The notes below the pieces were generated by a model. That model was not told the origin of the DNA. It saw only the letters and a program-made list of their open reading frames with translations, and did not search any database. Positions 9,981 to 20,548 of a DNA stretch of 64,000 nt are shown piece after piece (positions within the stretch are counted from its first letter, which is position 1; each line of letters begins with the position of its first letter). Position numbers and translations under genes: made by a program. This stretch comes from Dendrobium chrysotoxum (Eukaryota > Streptophyta > Magnoliopsida > Asparagales > Orchidaceae), in NCBI GenBank assembly GCA_019925795.1, contig CM034315.1:27633867-27697866 (forward strand). The letters are read 5' to 3'.

Positions 9981-10262
9981 TGGCACCGCGGATGACACGG
10001 GGCAAGCTAGGATTGGGCGGAGCAAAACACGGTAATCATTGGCAATGATTATGCGACGGTGCAATTATTGCCACGTGATTGAATTACGATGACACCCACA
10101 TGGTTTCACTTATCCGTGTCAGCATCCCGTCGCACCCATTGGATCGTCCGCTGTTCGAGCAGACGGCCATGATCTCGACTGATAGAGATCTAAACAGTCA
10201 AGCAGATCGCACAGCTATGAGGAACTGCGATGCTACTCGATCTAGATTGTTGATCCGATGAT
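9981..10262. other. GC-richer island in AT-rich DNA
   Basis: Composition changes sharply near 9980, from almost pure A/T to mixed sequence with many CpG sites (CACCGCGGATGACACGGGG and later). The 60-codon ORF here (10079-10261) shows no familiar domain. Phrases such as CCATTGGATCGTCCG recall promoter-proximal parts of some plant LTRs, so an LTR remnant is possible. Confidence 0.4.
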
Positions 10263-11378
10263 CAATGGCTCAAAATTTGTGCAATTCATGCACACTAGAC
10301 TCTAAAACCCTAATAAGAAAAATGCTTCATTCTTAAAAATGGCTAGATGAAATTTGATGAAATTTTAAACACGAGTTGAACACATGAACATAAGTTTTGT
10401 GGATGTGATTATACAATTAAATAAGCACTTAATGAAATGCTAATTAAACCTAAATGTCCTAAGCTAGGTTTAGAGTTTTACCTCAATTAAATAGTTCAAT
10501 TTTAGGGATTTTAGTTTCTCTGAGCTTGTTGACTATCCACATTTATTTCCCTAGTTGAAAGCGTGTTTTGAAATGCTGTGGATTTACAGGAAATGGAGTT
10601 GGATGGACTTCACCCTAAGCTCACCTGAGATCTCACCACTACTGGGGTTTGAGTGGTGGATTTCTACTAGAGAAAGATAGAGGAAGATCTGGAATGCTCA
10701 AATAAAATAAGTTTGAGCTCTGGGAGGGCTTGAATGGTGAGAGTATTAGGGATTCAATGAAAACTTAAGTGGGATTGTACCCTATTGAAGCCTCTACTAT
10801 TTGACTAGAGGGCTAAGATCCATTTACTTGGACTCTAGGATGCTGCCATGTAGCCCTGGGGTAGTTGGAAAGCTAGGGAATTAAGGGCACCATGGACATG
10901 ACTTGGAAAGTAGGTTTTGGCCTCACATGGAAGAGAGGACCACGTAGGCTGATTAAGGCTTAATATAAGGATTATGAGGAGTTTAAGGAATGTTCAAGAA
11001 CATTCTAAAGGGTCTTAGAGCTGTTGGAGAGGTCTAAGATGGAGTGGATTAGCTCCTAGGTAGTTAGTTGACCATTTAAACCTTTTAACTCTATTTAGTC
11101 AAAATGAATGTGATTTAACTTAAAGTTATCAACAGAATATTCAAAGCATCAAATCAATTAATTTTCAAAATTTTTTGAGGTATGGGGTTTAGGGTTTGAA
11201 CCCATATAGTGTACATTTTAAATATAGATTAGAGTTTGACCATGTCAAATTAGAGTGGTTTGACCCAAAATAGACTTGAGTATGACTAGGTCATCCTTTG
11301 AGAAGAGTTTAACGGTTTGAAGGGTTTGATATTGATTTGGGGATTTGATTCAAAGTAGGAGAGCTTAATGGTTAATCT

Positions 11379-11725
11379 GGTCAACCTAGGTTAACCTGGT
11401 CAACAAGGTCGACTTAGGGCTAAGAATTGGGTTGGACAGGTTTGATATGTGATCTAGAGTCTCGTAGAGGTGGTTTGAAGGATCAAGACGGGCATATGGT
11501 CCAAATTACGTATTTGGGACTTTAATGGAGGCTGACCTGGTCAACTAGGTGAACCTAGGAGCTAGATCTAGGTTTAATGAATTGGAATTGATGTTTTGAG
11601 TCTATTGGAAGTGGTCTTAGGGATTAGAGAAGTCAATTAAGTAAAAACACCTGTTTGAACCCGAAAGGGCATGTTTGGTCAACCTAGGTTGACTTGGTCA
11701 ACTAGGTTGACTCAAAGTCTAGGTT
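11379..11725. repeat. Cluster of GTCAACC/GGTTGAC palindromes
   Basis: Units of GGTCAACCTAGGTTGAC type occur at 11379-11396, around 11532-11557 and at 11676-11725. The copy at 11678-11693 (GTCAACCTAGGTTGAC) is a perfect 16-bp palindrome. Each arm contains the TTGAC core of the plant W-box. Confidence 0.7.
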
Positions 11726-12229
11726 TGGGCCTAACAAGTTTGGTTTTATGATCTGAGTTTATTGATATTGGTCTCAGAGGTTGAAATGGCCATTTGATTT
11801 GAAATGACTATTCAAACCCCTAAGGGGTTTTTTGGTCATTTTGACCACTGATCAACTGGGGGTCAAAGTGGGTCAACCAAAATATAATTTAATGCTTAAC
11901 AAGTTATAATCAAGGGTCTAAATGTGAATAAAGGGTATGGAGAAGGCTCCAAGGTTAGGACCCACTGGGTGGTAGGTATAGTGGCATATGTTATAAATAT
12001 TTGAAGGTTTTATAACCTTTTAAATTCAATTCAGATTCAGAGGTTAGAGACCCCAGAATGGGCTCAAATTTAGAGGGTTATCTCTAGAGACATGTCCTAT
12101 CAATATAAAATTGATAGACTCTAAATTAGAGGTCTTTTGACTAGGGTTTGAAGTATTTGAAATTAAATTTCCCAAACCATTTATGAATATTTTGATGATC
12201 ATAAGTGATTGTATAGGGAAAAAGTTAAA

Positions 12230-12850
12230 TTGGGGGCTAGATCAAAGTTTGGTCTAAGATTGAGATCAAGATAGGTTTGAAATCTAGATAGGTTTAAAGT
12301 ATGAGTTGGAGATCTAGATTGGCTTGAAGTTATCGATTAGTCTGGAGTCTGGGTTTGATTTGAATTTGGAATGAATTGATTTGATGTAGGGTTTGATTTA
12401 AAACTTGAATAGATTAAGGTTTGAATTAAAATTTTGGATTAAGACCTTAATTAAGGTTTAGATTTAAACTTGAGGTCTGGATTGATTTTAATCTGGATTA
12501 AATGTAGGATCTGGATTGATCCTAGGGTCTGGATTGATCTAGAGTTTGGGTAGATCTTAGGGTCTAGATTGATCCTAGGGCTTGGGTAGATCCTAAGGTT
12601 TAAAATCTAGGAGAATCTTAGAGTCTTGAAATCATAGAGTCTGGAGTCTAGAAGGATCCTAGAGTCTAGATAGATCCTAAGGTCTGGATTAGTTTGAAAG
12701 CTAGATAGATCTTGGGTCAGGATTAATCTGGAATCAATATTGATTTGGATTCAAGATTGATCTAGAGTCAAAATTGATTTGGAGTCTAGAGTGACCTAAG
12801 ATCTGAACTGATCCTAAGGTCTGGATTAATCTAGAATCTGGATCGGGTCC
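12230..12850. repeat. Degenerate short-period repeat (GATC-CTAGGGTCTGGATT type)
   Basis: The segment repeats a unit of about 17-20 bp such as GATCCTAGGGTCTGGATT, with many variants (GATCTAGAGTTTGGGTA, GATCCTAAGGTCTGGATT). It is clearest at 12500-12620 and runs to the LINE-1 junction. It is non-coding. Confidence 0.6.
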
Positions 12851-12887
12851 TAATGATCTCATACAAAAATGAGATCAAAAAAACCCG
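12844..12887. repeat. Hairpin at the LINE-1 left junction
   Basis: TGATCTCAT (12854-12862) and ATGAGATCA (12869-12877) are perfect inverted copies around a 6-nt loop. Outside them CGGGT and ACCCG pair after a 5-nt mismatched step. The structure lies where the short-period repeat meets LINE sequence. Confidence 0.75.
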
Positions 12888-12889
12888 AC

Positions 12890-13860
12890 AACCTATGCTT
12901 ATAGTTTATGATAAAATTGAGAAATTAATCAATAAGTTCTTCCGGCGTGGATCTAATGTGAACTCTAAAGTTATTTGGTCCTCTTGGACCCTGTATTGTG
13001 GGGTTCTTAACGAAGGGGCGTTGGGTTGTAAAAAAATGATTGATCTTTCTTATGCATTATCGTTTAAATTGTGCTTCAATTCCATTCAAGACTTTCTTTT
13101 TGGTCCAACTTTATGATTGATAAGTATTATATTGGTAAGCATCCTTCTATGTGTTGTTATAAAATTGGGGACTCCATAGTGTGGAAAAGACTTTGCAACA
13201 TTAAGTGGAGCGCTGATCCTCATGTTAAATGGTAGAGCAAATATCTTCTTCTAGCAAGATTAGTGGCTTGGAGGTAAGTCCAATATTTCCATTTTCTATT
13301 CTTTCTGCACTACCGCTACTAAAGTGAACTCTTTTTTCACCGATAACACTTGGGGCTATATTAAACTGGCTGATACTCTTAATGGAGATGTTATTTTCAA
13401 AATTCTCAACCTTCCCATTAATATTGGTTATGATGATTGGCTATTATGTGATTTGTCTCATTACGGCATGTTTAGTTTAATGGATGTGTGGCATATGTTT
13501 ATGGAAAAAAATACATTAAGAAGGTGTTTTCTATGATTTGGCACAAAAGTATCCCTATGACCATCTCTATGTTTGTGTGGAGAATTATGCACAATTATAT
13601 ACCTACTGATGATAATTTGAGGAAGAAAGGCTTTGTTATTACTTCTAAGTGCTATTGTTGCTTTCATGTGGAAAATATGCATCATGTTTTCATCTGTGGT
13701 CTGATTGTTATTAAAATTTGGTATTATTTTGAAGACATATTCAATTTAAATTTTTTTAATGCTAATATGTCTATCAATACTTTTCTTGACTTTTGGTTCA
13801 ACAATTCTAAAGGGCATATCAGAAATGTTATTCCTTCTATGATTTTGTGGTATTTGTGAA
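12890..13860 (+). pseudogene. LINE-1 ORF2 part: RT thumb and zf-RVT region
   Basis: The frame at 12853-13116 reads IEKLINKFFRRGSNVNSK then LNEGALGCKKMIDLS, matching LINE-4 residues LEKLFNKFFWKGN and LEEGALACNNMVDLA. After a frameshift near 13110 the sequence continues as KYYIGKHPSM and VWKRLCNIKW. At 13488-13859 it reads as the zinc-binding domain found between RT and RNase H in plant LINEs (SMFVWRIMHNYIPTDDNLRKK, then C-x-C-C and HVENMHHVF). Frameshifts and stops near 13110, 13240 and 13480 make it non-functional. Confidence 0.85.
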
Positions 13861-14039
13861 TTGCTAGAAATAGTTCTATGTTTAATAATATTCACATGGA
13901 TGCCAATCATATTATTCAAAATGTCAAGGACAAAGTTTTTAAGCTTTTCACTACCAATCTTTTGACCTCTAAGAATTTAAGGAATTATTCTTTTGTTGCC
14001 CATAATTTTGGCATTTTTCTATAGACTAGCTGCTTTTTG

Positions 14040-14528
14040 GAGGATCCTAATCTGGTGTACTAGATCAAACCTCCTCTTAATACTTTTAAGCTTAATGTGG
14101 ATGGGTCTGTTAAAAATGATGCTTTTTGGTGTGATGGTATTATTAGGGATGATAATGGTAAGTGTTTTGTGGTTAGGGCTGAGCTTTATGCTATTCTTAA
14201 CGGGCTGAATTTATACTTCTCGCTTGGTATTACCAATATTTGTATTGTAGTGGATGCTACTTCTACTATTCATTGCCTTATGAAACTAACAAATAGAGTT
14301 TGCAATCCAGATCTTTTTAACCTTATTAGAGAAATCAATCTGATGTCTATGTTTGTTAACTTTTATATTTCTCGTGTTCATAGGGAAGGGAATGCTTGTG
14401 CTGACTGGTTAGCTAATCTGGGATGTACGTTGAACTGTCATACTAATTTCTCTAATTCTAACTTACATATGTTACTTAAAGGCATTATAAGGTTAGATAA
14501 AATGGGGCTTCCATATATCAAAATGTAG
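14040..14528 (+). pseudogene. LINE-1 RNase H domain (open frame kept)
   Basis: An uninterrupted RNase H fold in the frame starting by 14097. The catalytic residues look kept: D in NVDGSV, E in RAELYAIL, D in VVDATS, and the final HREGNACADWLANLG block. RNase H at the ORF2 C-terminus is a feature of plant L1-type elements. It is shorter than in LINE-4 by a few residues before the Glu. It is the best preserved domain of this fragment but has no upstream RT to work with. Confidence 0.85.
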
Positions 14529-15065
14529 CCTTCATCTAGTTATTTCCTTTGGTCTGCTGGTTTTTGGCTGGGTTAGTTGTTTTTGCTATGGTGTTTGGTT
14601 TTCTGTTACTTTCATTGTCACTTGTTGGTTTTGGGTCATGGTTTCTTCCCTTTATTTTCCATCATTGGATTTTCTAGTGCTGTCCTCTATCTGCTTTAGT
14701 TCTTTTTGTTATCACAACATTTTCATGTGTGTTGTGCTGATGGGCTTGAGTTGTGATTGTATTATTTGGTATACTGATGTTTTCCCTATTTGATACTCTT
14801 CTACTCCCAGCTGTAATGTGTCTTGGTGCTATCTGGGGGTTATGTCTATTGGGCTCTTTAGGAGGATTGCTAAGGGTTTTATATGTGATCACCATTATGG
14901 TTTTGTTGTTGTGTTAGGTTTCTCATATCTTTAGGAATTTTGTTTCCTGGAGTTCCTCCCTTGCTTGGCTGCGGTGTTGAGCGCTTTTGGTTTTCGGGGG
15001 TTTCCAATTATTTGGTGTGTTTTAGAGCTGGTTGTTAGTAAGGCTATTTGGTATTTTTGGGGGGC
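14529..15065 (+). other. LINE-1 3' untranslated remnant
   Basis: T/G-rich non-coding sequence after the RNase H stop. It is far shorter than the 3' parts of LINE-2 and LINE-4 (about 1.7-1.8 kb) and lacks the terminal A tract. It is therefore cut off at or near the junction with LTR E. Confidence 0.55.
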
Positions 15066-15259
15066 CTGTTGGAGGGGGGTGAATTGGTTCTTTATAAATC
15101 TAATTAAAATAATTTTTCGTAGAATAATGTCAAAAATAAATATAAGCGAAAGCAAATGTAGAATATATTTTTTGACCATTTTTGTTTTCTAAATTTTTTT
15201 TTCAAGAATGCTTAAGCAAATTTCAACAAACTCAGCACAGATTTATAAGGAAATAAATT
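15066..15259 (-). repeat. Element E 3' LTR, left piece
   Basis: Starts at the GGAGGGGGGTGAATTGG block and runs through AT-rich sequence that aligns with 45683-45860 of the other E LTR. It is cut at 15259 by element B; the LTR resumes after 34481. Confidence 0.8.
15255..15259. repeat. Target-site duplication of element B (left)
   Basis: AAATT directly before the B LTR. The same five bases follow the other LTR at 34477-34481. Five bases is the usual size for copia integrase. Confidence 0.85.
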
Positions 15260-15314
15260 TGAAAGTTTGTGAGGGGTGTTAAACCCTATAGAACTACCCT
15301 GAAGCTAACCAAAA

Positions 15315-15336
15315 GGGGGGGGGGGGGGGGGGGGGG
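15315..15336. repeat. 22-base G tract in LTR B
   Basis: An uninterrupted run of 22 G followed by TGGTGGTGGGG. The partner LTR has six G at the same place (32753-32758). Confidence 0.9.
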
Positions 15337-16024
15337 TGGTGGTGGGGTTGAGTTAGTATTTTAAAAATTTGTTAAGAAAAAATAAAAATCTTTTTGAAAT
15401 CTTTTTGAATATTTTAAACACAAACAATTTAAGTGGAAGGAGATAATGAAAATTAAAGAATTCAATCATAGATCAGATCATTGAAACAAGTGAACATAAA
15501 TGCAAAAAAATAAGTAGAAAAATATAGCAGATTTATAGTGGTTTTGTCAAATCTGACCAACATCCACTCCCCAGAACCTCTCATTTTAGGTATTACACTA
15601 ATCAGTTAGTGTATCTCCTTTTGCTCCAACAGTAAGGTGGAGAAGCCCTTACAAAATCTTTCCACCGACCCAGTGACGTAGAGAACCTTGAATCCTTTTT
15701 CACCCTCCTAGTGAAGGTAGAGAACATGGGATCCTTTTACTCCCTCTTGAAGTAGGAAAAGAACCTGACAACCCTTTTACTCCCTTCTAGAGTAGGCTGT
15801 GAACCTAGATCTGATACTGATAATCATCTCCCCAGAGCCACCAAGGAACCAAGGACGAATAAGAAAGAAGATGATCGAATCCTTGCTTGGAGAAACCTTT
15901 GTGAATTCCCTCATAAACTCCCCCTCAAAAGATCATCTCTCTCTCTCCCAAACACCCCCTCTCCTCTAAGCTCTCTTGGATTAAAAAAATTGTAAAAGAT
16001 ATTTTACATTAGTAATTAAGAGAC

Positions 16025-16720
16025 CTTAAATAGGAGCCCACAAAAAGTTCCCTAAATTTGAACTTGGCAACAAAGATCATCCTGTACAATTAGTTTAAAT
16101 CAGCCCTTTCAACTGCTATGATCTAGGTCTCCTGTATAATTAGAGTACAGAGTTTATTCTGATCGTCCAAGAAGATGTGGACATCATACAATACAATTAG
16201 TTTAAAATCAGGCATTATCATCCAGCAGATAGTTTGGGATGTATAGGAGATAAATCAGGATGATGTATAGAAATATAATTGATCGTCTAGGATGATGTTG
16301 CGATCGTCCTGTATGATTAGTACAAAATCTGACATTATCATCCAACAGATAGTTCGAGACATCCAGAAGACTTAGGAGAAACCATCTAATATGATTATGT
16401 GATCATCTCGAATGATGTGATAGATCAATCAAACCTTAATTATTCTCCAAATCACCTGATCAATTTTGGCATGATTGCGATGAATCATCTAGGACGATCA
16501 GGATCGTCTTGTATGATTAGTGCAATTTTGTGAGTTATAAAATTTTGCCTAAATGAGTTTGGTGGGTGGTATTTTTATTTAAGCATATCATCCAAGACTA
16601 TGGTAGTATCATCTAAGATGATTTACTTAATCAGATTTACTTGACCCAGATGCCCTAATTAAGGTTGTGACCTGAATAGATCATCCAGGACGATTAAGAA
16701 TCATCCTGTATAATTTGGTT
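16025..16720 (-). promoter_or_regulatory. U3 region of LTR B (3' copy): TATA-like box and palindromes
   Basis: The TATA-like CTTAAATA (plus strand, 16025-16032) lies 44 bp from the first palindrome (16076-16090). Later members include the pair 16282-16296 and 16303-16317 (starts 21 bp apart). Palindromes here are of ATCGTCCAGGACGAT type, and the second of a pair is often the hybrid ATCGTCCTGTATGAT followed by TTAG. Confidence 0.6.
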
Positions 16721-17047
16721 AGAAAGATTTATTTTCTCTATCTCCCTTTACCCACTCCCTTAAGCGTGTGTGTGTGCAAGATTACTTAGCTTTAGGATCC
16801 ACCATATTACAATTGACTTAAGAAAAGATAGAAAATGCATTTGTATTTAAAAGTACAGACTTGACTCAATTTTAGTCTACCCGATCTTGAGCTGGCTTAA
16901 GAGTGAGCTTGTGGACCTGACATGTCAGTATTCAATAGAGAAAACAGATATGCATTGAACTTTAATTATTAAGAGATAGCATAGTAAATAAAAATAATAA
17001 TATTTGTTATCATCAAAAATATAATACTTGGGCCCAGATCTGCAATA

Positions 17048-17063
17048 ATCTCCCCTTTTTGGT
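17048..17063 (-). other. Polypurine tract of element B
   Basis: Sense AAAAAGGGGAGAT directly before the LTR. Only about 50 bp separate it from the RNase H end. Confidence 0.8.
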
Positions 17064-17069
17064 GCTAGA

Positions 17070-18587
17070 AAACATTGTTCTTAAAAGCTTTCAAAGGTGT
17101 TAAAGGTTTCAAAGGCCAGTGATTTTATAAAGATATCTAAAAGTTAGTTTTTAGTGGCTACATGGTGTAGCTCTATGTCTCCTTTAGTAATATGGTCCCA
17201 AATGAAGTGGTGCCTGATGTCTATGTGTTTGGTATTGAAGTGTTGGATTGGGTTCTTAGAAATGCAGATGGTACTAGTGTTATCACATAGGATTGGAATT
17301 ATTCCTACAGGAAGTCCTAAATCTAAAATTTTTTGCTTTAGCCAAAGGTCTTGGGCCACATAGCTTCCTAAGGTTATTTACTTAGCTTCAAATGTGGATA
17401 GGGCAACTGAGTTTTGCTTTCTACTAGACCAGAAGACTAAGGATTGTCCTATGAATTGACATGTCTTAGAAGTGCTTTTACTATAAACTCGGCATCCTAT
17501 AAAATCTGAATCAGAATATCTTATGATTTCAAAAGAAGTGTTATTCCTAAGATACCATATTCTTAATTCTTGGGTCCTTAAGAGATATTTAAGGATTCTC
17601 TTAACAGAAGTTAAGCGAGACACTTTTGGATCACCCAAAAATCTAGCACAAAGACAAACACTAAACATAATATCAAGTCTCCTAGCAATCAAGTAAACCA
17701 GTGATCCAATTATTCTGCTATATTTCTTTTGATCGACTGATTTTCCATTTGAGTCTTTATCTAATTGAACACTAGAGCTCATAGAAGTGATTATTGGCAT
17801 GGCTTTATCCATTTCAAATTTCTTCAAAATATCCTTAATATATTTTGATTGATTAAGAAAAGTTCCATCATTCATTTATCTTATGCTAAACCCCAAAAAG
17901 TAGGATAATTCTCTTATCATACTCATGTTAAATTCTTTACTCATTACTTTAGAATAATCATCACATAATTTTTTATGAGATGATCCAAAAAGTATATCAT
18001 CAATATAGATCTAGACAATGAGTAATTCATCGCCTACTGTCCTCAGAAAAAGGGTGGTGTTTACGCTCCCCTTAACAAACTTTCTTTCAGTAGGAAAGTG
18101 CTAAGCCTCTCATACCATGCCCTGGATGCCTATTTTAATCGATACAAAGCCTTTTTTAATTTAAAAATGTGATTTAGAAATTGAGAATTCTCGAAGCCTA
18201 GGGATTACTCTACGAACACATCTTCTTATATTACCCCATTTAAAAAGGTAATCTTGACATCCATTTGGAAAAGATTAGATCTCTTATAACAGGCAAAGGT
18301 TAATAGCACTCTAATAGCTTCTAATAGGGCTACAGGGGCAAAAGTTTCCTCAAAATCAATCCCTTCTATTTGGTTGTACCCCTTAGCCACTAATCTTGCC
18401 TAATTCTAACTACCACACCAAAATCATTCATTTTATTCTTGAAGACCCATCTAGTTCCCTACTACACTCAAGTGCTTAGGTCTTCCAACTAGCTCCCAAA
18501 CATCATTCCTTACAAATTGATTCAATTCTTCCTACATGGATAAGATCTAGAATTCATTCGATAAGGCTTAATTTAGGTTGGTGGGTT
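17070..18587 (-). pseudogene. Element B RT and RNase H
   Basis: RNase H reads CDNTSTICISKNP and KHIDIRHHFIWDHI at 17144-17359. The end of RT (SVQLDKDSNGKSVDQKKYSR through VKRILKYLLRTQELR) is at 17378-17875. Upstream in sense the RT core is recognisable through frameshifts. It includes IYIDDILFGS near 17985-18010, where the preceding Gln codon is TAG (V*IYIDD), and the NQFVRNDVWELV start near 18500. Element C enters just before the RT start. Confidence 0.88.
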
Positions 18588-18642
18588 TAAAATTTTGTTA
18601 GGCATGTTAAGCCCTTATGAACTAGCCTGAGGCTAACTAAGT

Positions 18643-18657
18643 GGGGGGGGGGGGGGG
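18643..18657. repeat. 15-base G tract in LTR C
   Basis: A run of 15 G. The partner LTR has six (28341-28346). Confidence 0.9.
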
Positions 18658-19294
18658 TGAATTGGTAATTTTAAAAATTCATGAGCAAAAATGATTTAGA
18701 AAATATTTTTTGAATGTTTTAAAGCACTTACAGTTTCACGATCATGTGCAGATGTTCAATAATAACAAAATAATAATCACAATCATGTGATCATCAATAG
18801 AAAAATAAATGTGGAAAATAATCAGAAAGAACACACCAAATTTTATAGTGGTCCGGTCAACTTGACTTACGTACACTCCCCAAAGCCTCCCCTCCGGATA
18901 TTGCACTAACACTAAGTGACTCTCCTTCTGCTCCTATAGTAAGGCGGAGAAGCCTGTACAAAAACTCCTTTCCACTAACCCGGTGAGGCAAGGATTCCGG
19001 ACTCCTTTCGCTTCATCCTGAAGCAGGCAGAGAACCTTACTTCCTTGTGTTTCCTCCTGAAGCAGGTAGAGAACCTTGATCTTCTTGCCGATGATCCTTC
19101 CATGGAGAAACTAAGGATAAGAGATGATGGCCAGAGAAGACGACTCAGATCCTTGCTTGGAGCAACCTTAGTGACACCTCACAAACTCCACCTCACAAGA
19201 TCTTCTCTCTCTCCCAAGCTCTCCCTCTCCTTCTCAAACCTCTCTCTCAGGTAAGGAAAAGGGCTAAGGATCTCAATGATAGAATACAAGAGAT

Positions 19295-20130
19295 CTTAAA
19301 TAGTAGGGCTAAAAAATTGCCCTAAATTTCAACTGGTCGATAAACATCATCCAGGACGATCGGTAGATCGTCCTGTATGATCAGTACAAAATCACACACA
19401 TCATTCTAGATGATCTGGTTCCTCTAGATGATTAGAAGGCAAAATTTGTTCAGATCATCCTATATGATTTTATGATCGTCCGGGACGATTAGTGTAAATC
19501 AGAAATTTCATCCAGAGGATAGCTCGGGTCGTTCAGGGTAACTTATGCTGGACGATATCAAAATGACTTGATCATCCAGGATGATATCTCTATCATCATG
19601 TATGATTACTTCAAAAATGAGAATTCCATCCTGCACACTGTTCGGGTCATCCAGGGTAACTTATACTGGGTGATCAAAAATGACTTGATCATCTAGGATA
19701 ATATCGATATTGTCCTGTAAGATTAGTTCCAAAAAGGGAATATCGTCCAGCACATTATTCTAGTCATCCAGGTGAAAGGTTCTGGATGGTCAGGATTTCT
19801 AATTGATCATCCAGGATGATCTTACGATCGTCGAAGATGATATGATCGAATCAATCAAATATAAATTACTTTCTTTAATCACTAAACTAATTTAGGCATG
19901 ATTGTAAGGAATCATCCAGAAAGATACACGTATCATCCAGGATGATCAGATCAAAAAGCTAAAAATAAAACTTGTCTAAATTAGTCTAGTAGCTGGGAAT
20001 TTCTGATTTGAGTATATCATCTTATTCGATGGGTGTATCATCCAGGACGATCTACTTAATTAGACTGACATAACATAGTCGCCCTAGTTAGAGTTTTTAT
20101 TTTCATTAGATCGTCTAGGATGATATAAAC
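19295..20130 (-). promoter_or_regulatory. U3 region of LTR C (3' copy)
   Basis: TATA-like box 19295-19302, then 44 bp to the first palindrome pair 19346-19360 and 19367-19381 (starts 21 bp apart). Many further ATCATCCAGGATGAT-type copies follow. A TTAGT(T/A)CAAA tail follows several second members. Confidence 0.6.
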
Positions 20131-20270
20131 AAAAATAGAATAGAAACTCTAACTCACAAAAATCTCCCCCCGAGTGTGTTTGTGTAAGGATGCTTAGCTC
20201 AAGGATTTGTTACGTTACACTTGTCTCAATAAACACAAAAATCATAGTCCTTAAATCCAGATTCGCAATA

Positions 20271-20548
20271 ATCTCCCCCTTTTTGATGATGGCAAATATT
20301 TGTTAGTAATTTCAAATTCAGTAAACAAACAATAAAGCCATGAAAACTAAGGAGTGCAATTTCTATTAGCCAGGTGAATAATATAAGAACACTAAACATT
20401 GATACTTCAACTAGTACACTGACCCAAAATATAAACTAGGACAAAAACTACTACTCCCCCTTTTGACATCTCAAAAAGGGAATACAATGCATAGAAACAA
20501 GAAAAAATAATACAAACCCAACACAAGAAAACATCAAAAGGAATCAAA
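20271..20548 (-). other. PPT and spacer of element C
   Basis: The PPT (sense AAAAAGGGGGAGAT) is at 20271-20285. The remainder is AT-rich and non-coding. A second PPT-like tract at 20454-20466 (sense TCAAAAGGGGGAG) lies close to the ORF3 stop. Confidence 0.75.

Larger units (their letters stand above)
7602..12889. other. Unclassified AT-rich repeat-like DNA without genes
   Basis: Between element A and LINE-1 I find no coding region longer than a chance ORF and no recognisable transposon protein. The stretch is strongly AT-rich with local microsatellites. It has a GC-richer island at 9981-10262, GTCAAC palindromes at 11379-11725 and a short-period repeat at 12230-12850. It may be the non-coding part of one or more old LTR elements (for example Ty3/gypsy), but no LTR, PBS or PPT could be assigned. 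Confidence 0.5.
12890..15065 (+). mobile_element. LINE-1: 5'-truncated L1-type LINE fragment
   Basis: Begins inside the RT C-terminal region, keeps the zinc-binding and RNase H parts, and ends in a T/G-rich 3' untranslated part that stops without a poly(A) tail where LTR E begins. It aligns well with LINE-4 (59890-61570), so both belong to the same LINE family. No target duplication was found. Confidence 0.85.
15260..17047 (-). repeat. Element B 3' LTR
   Basis: Begins TGAAAGTTTGTGAGGGG and ends GCAATA (ancestral CAACA), followed by the PPT. It contains a 22-G tract (15315-15336), the conserved block near 15532-15573, three hairpin-repeat units (15665-15800), a TATA-like box at 16025-16032 (minus) and palindromes from 16076. 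It is visibly diverged from its partner at 32698. Confidence 0.9.
18588..20270 (-). repeat. Element C 3' LTR (1683 bp)
   Basis: Starts TAAAATTTTG (ancestral TGAAAG) and ends CGCAATA before the PPT. It contains a 15-G tract (18643-18657), the conserved block 18842-18881, two hairpin-repeat units (about 18985-19075), a TATA-like box (19295-19302, minus) and palindromes from 19346 to about 20130. Confidence 0.88.

Noticed and set aside
10079..10261. Possible small gene in the GC-richer island
   Set aside because: Sixty codons without a known motif, conserved context or supporting frame. Chance length in GC-richer DNA.
12230..12850. Satellite DNA
   Set aside because: Units vary in length and sequence too much and cover only about 600 bp. 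Better called a degenerate short-period repeat.
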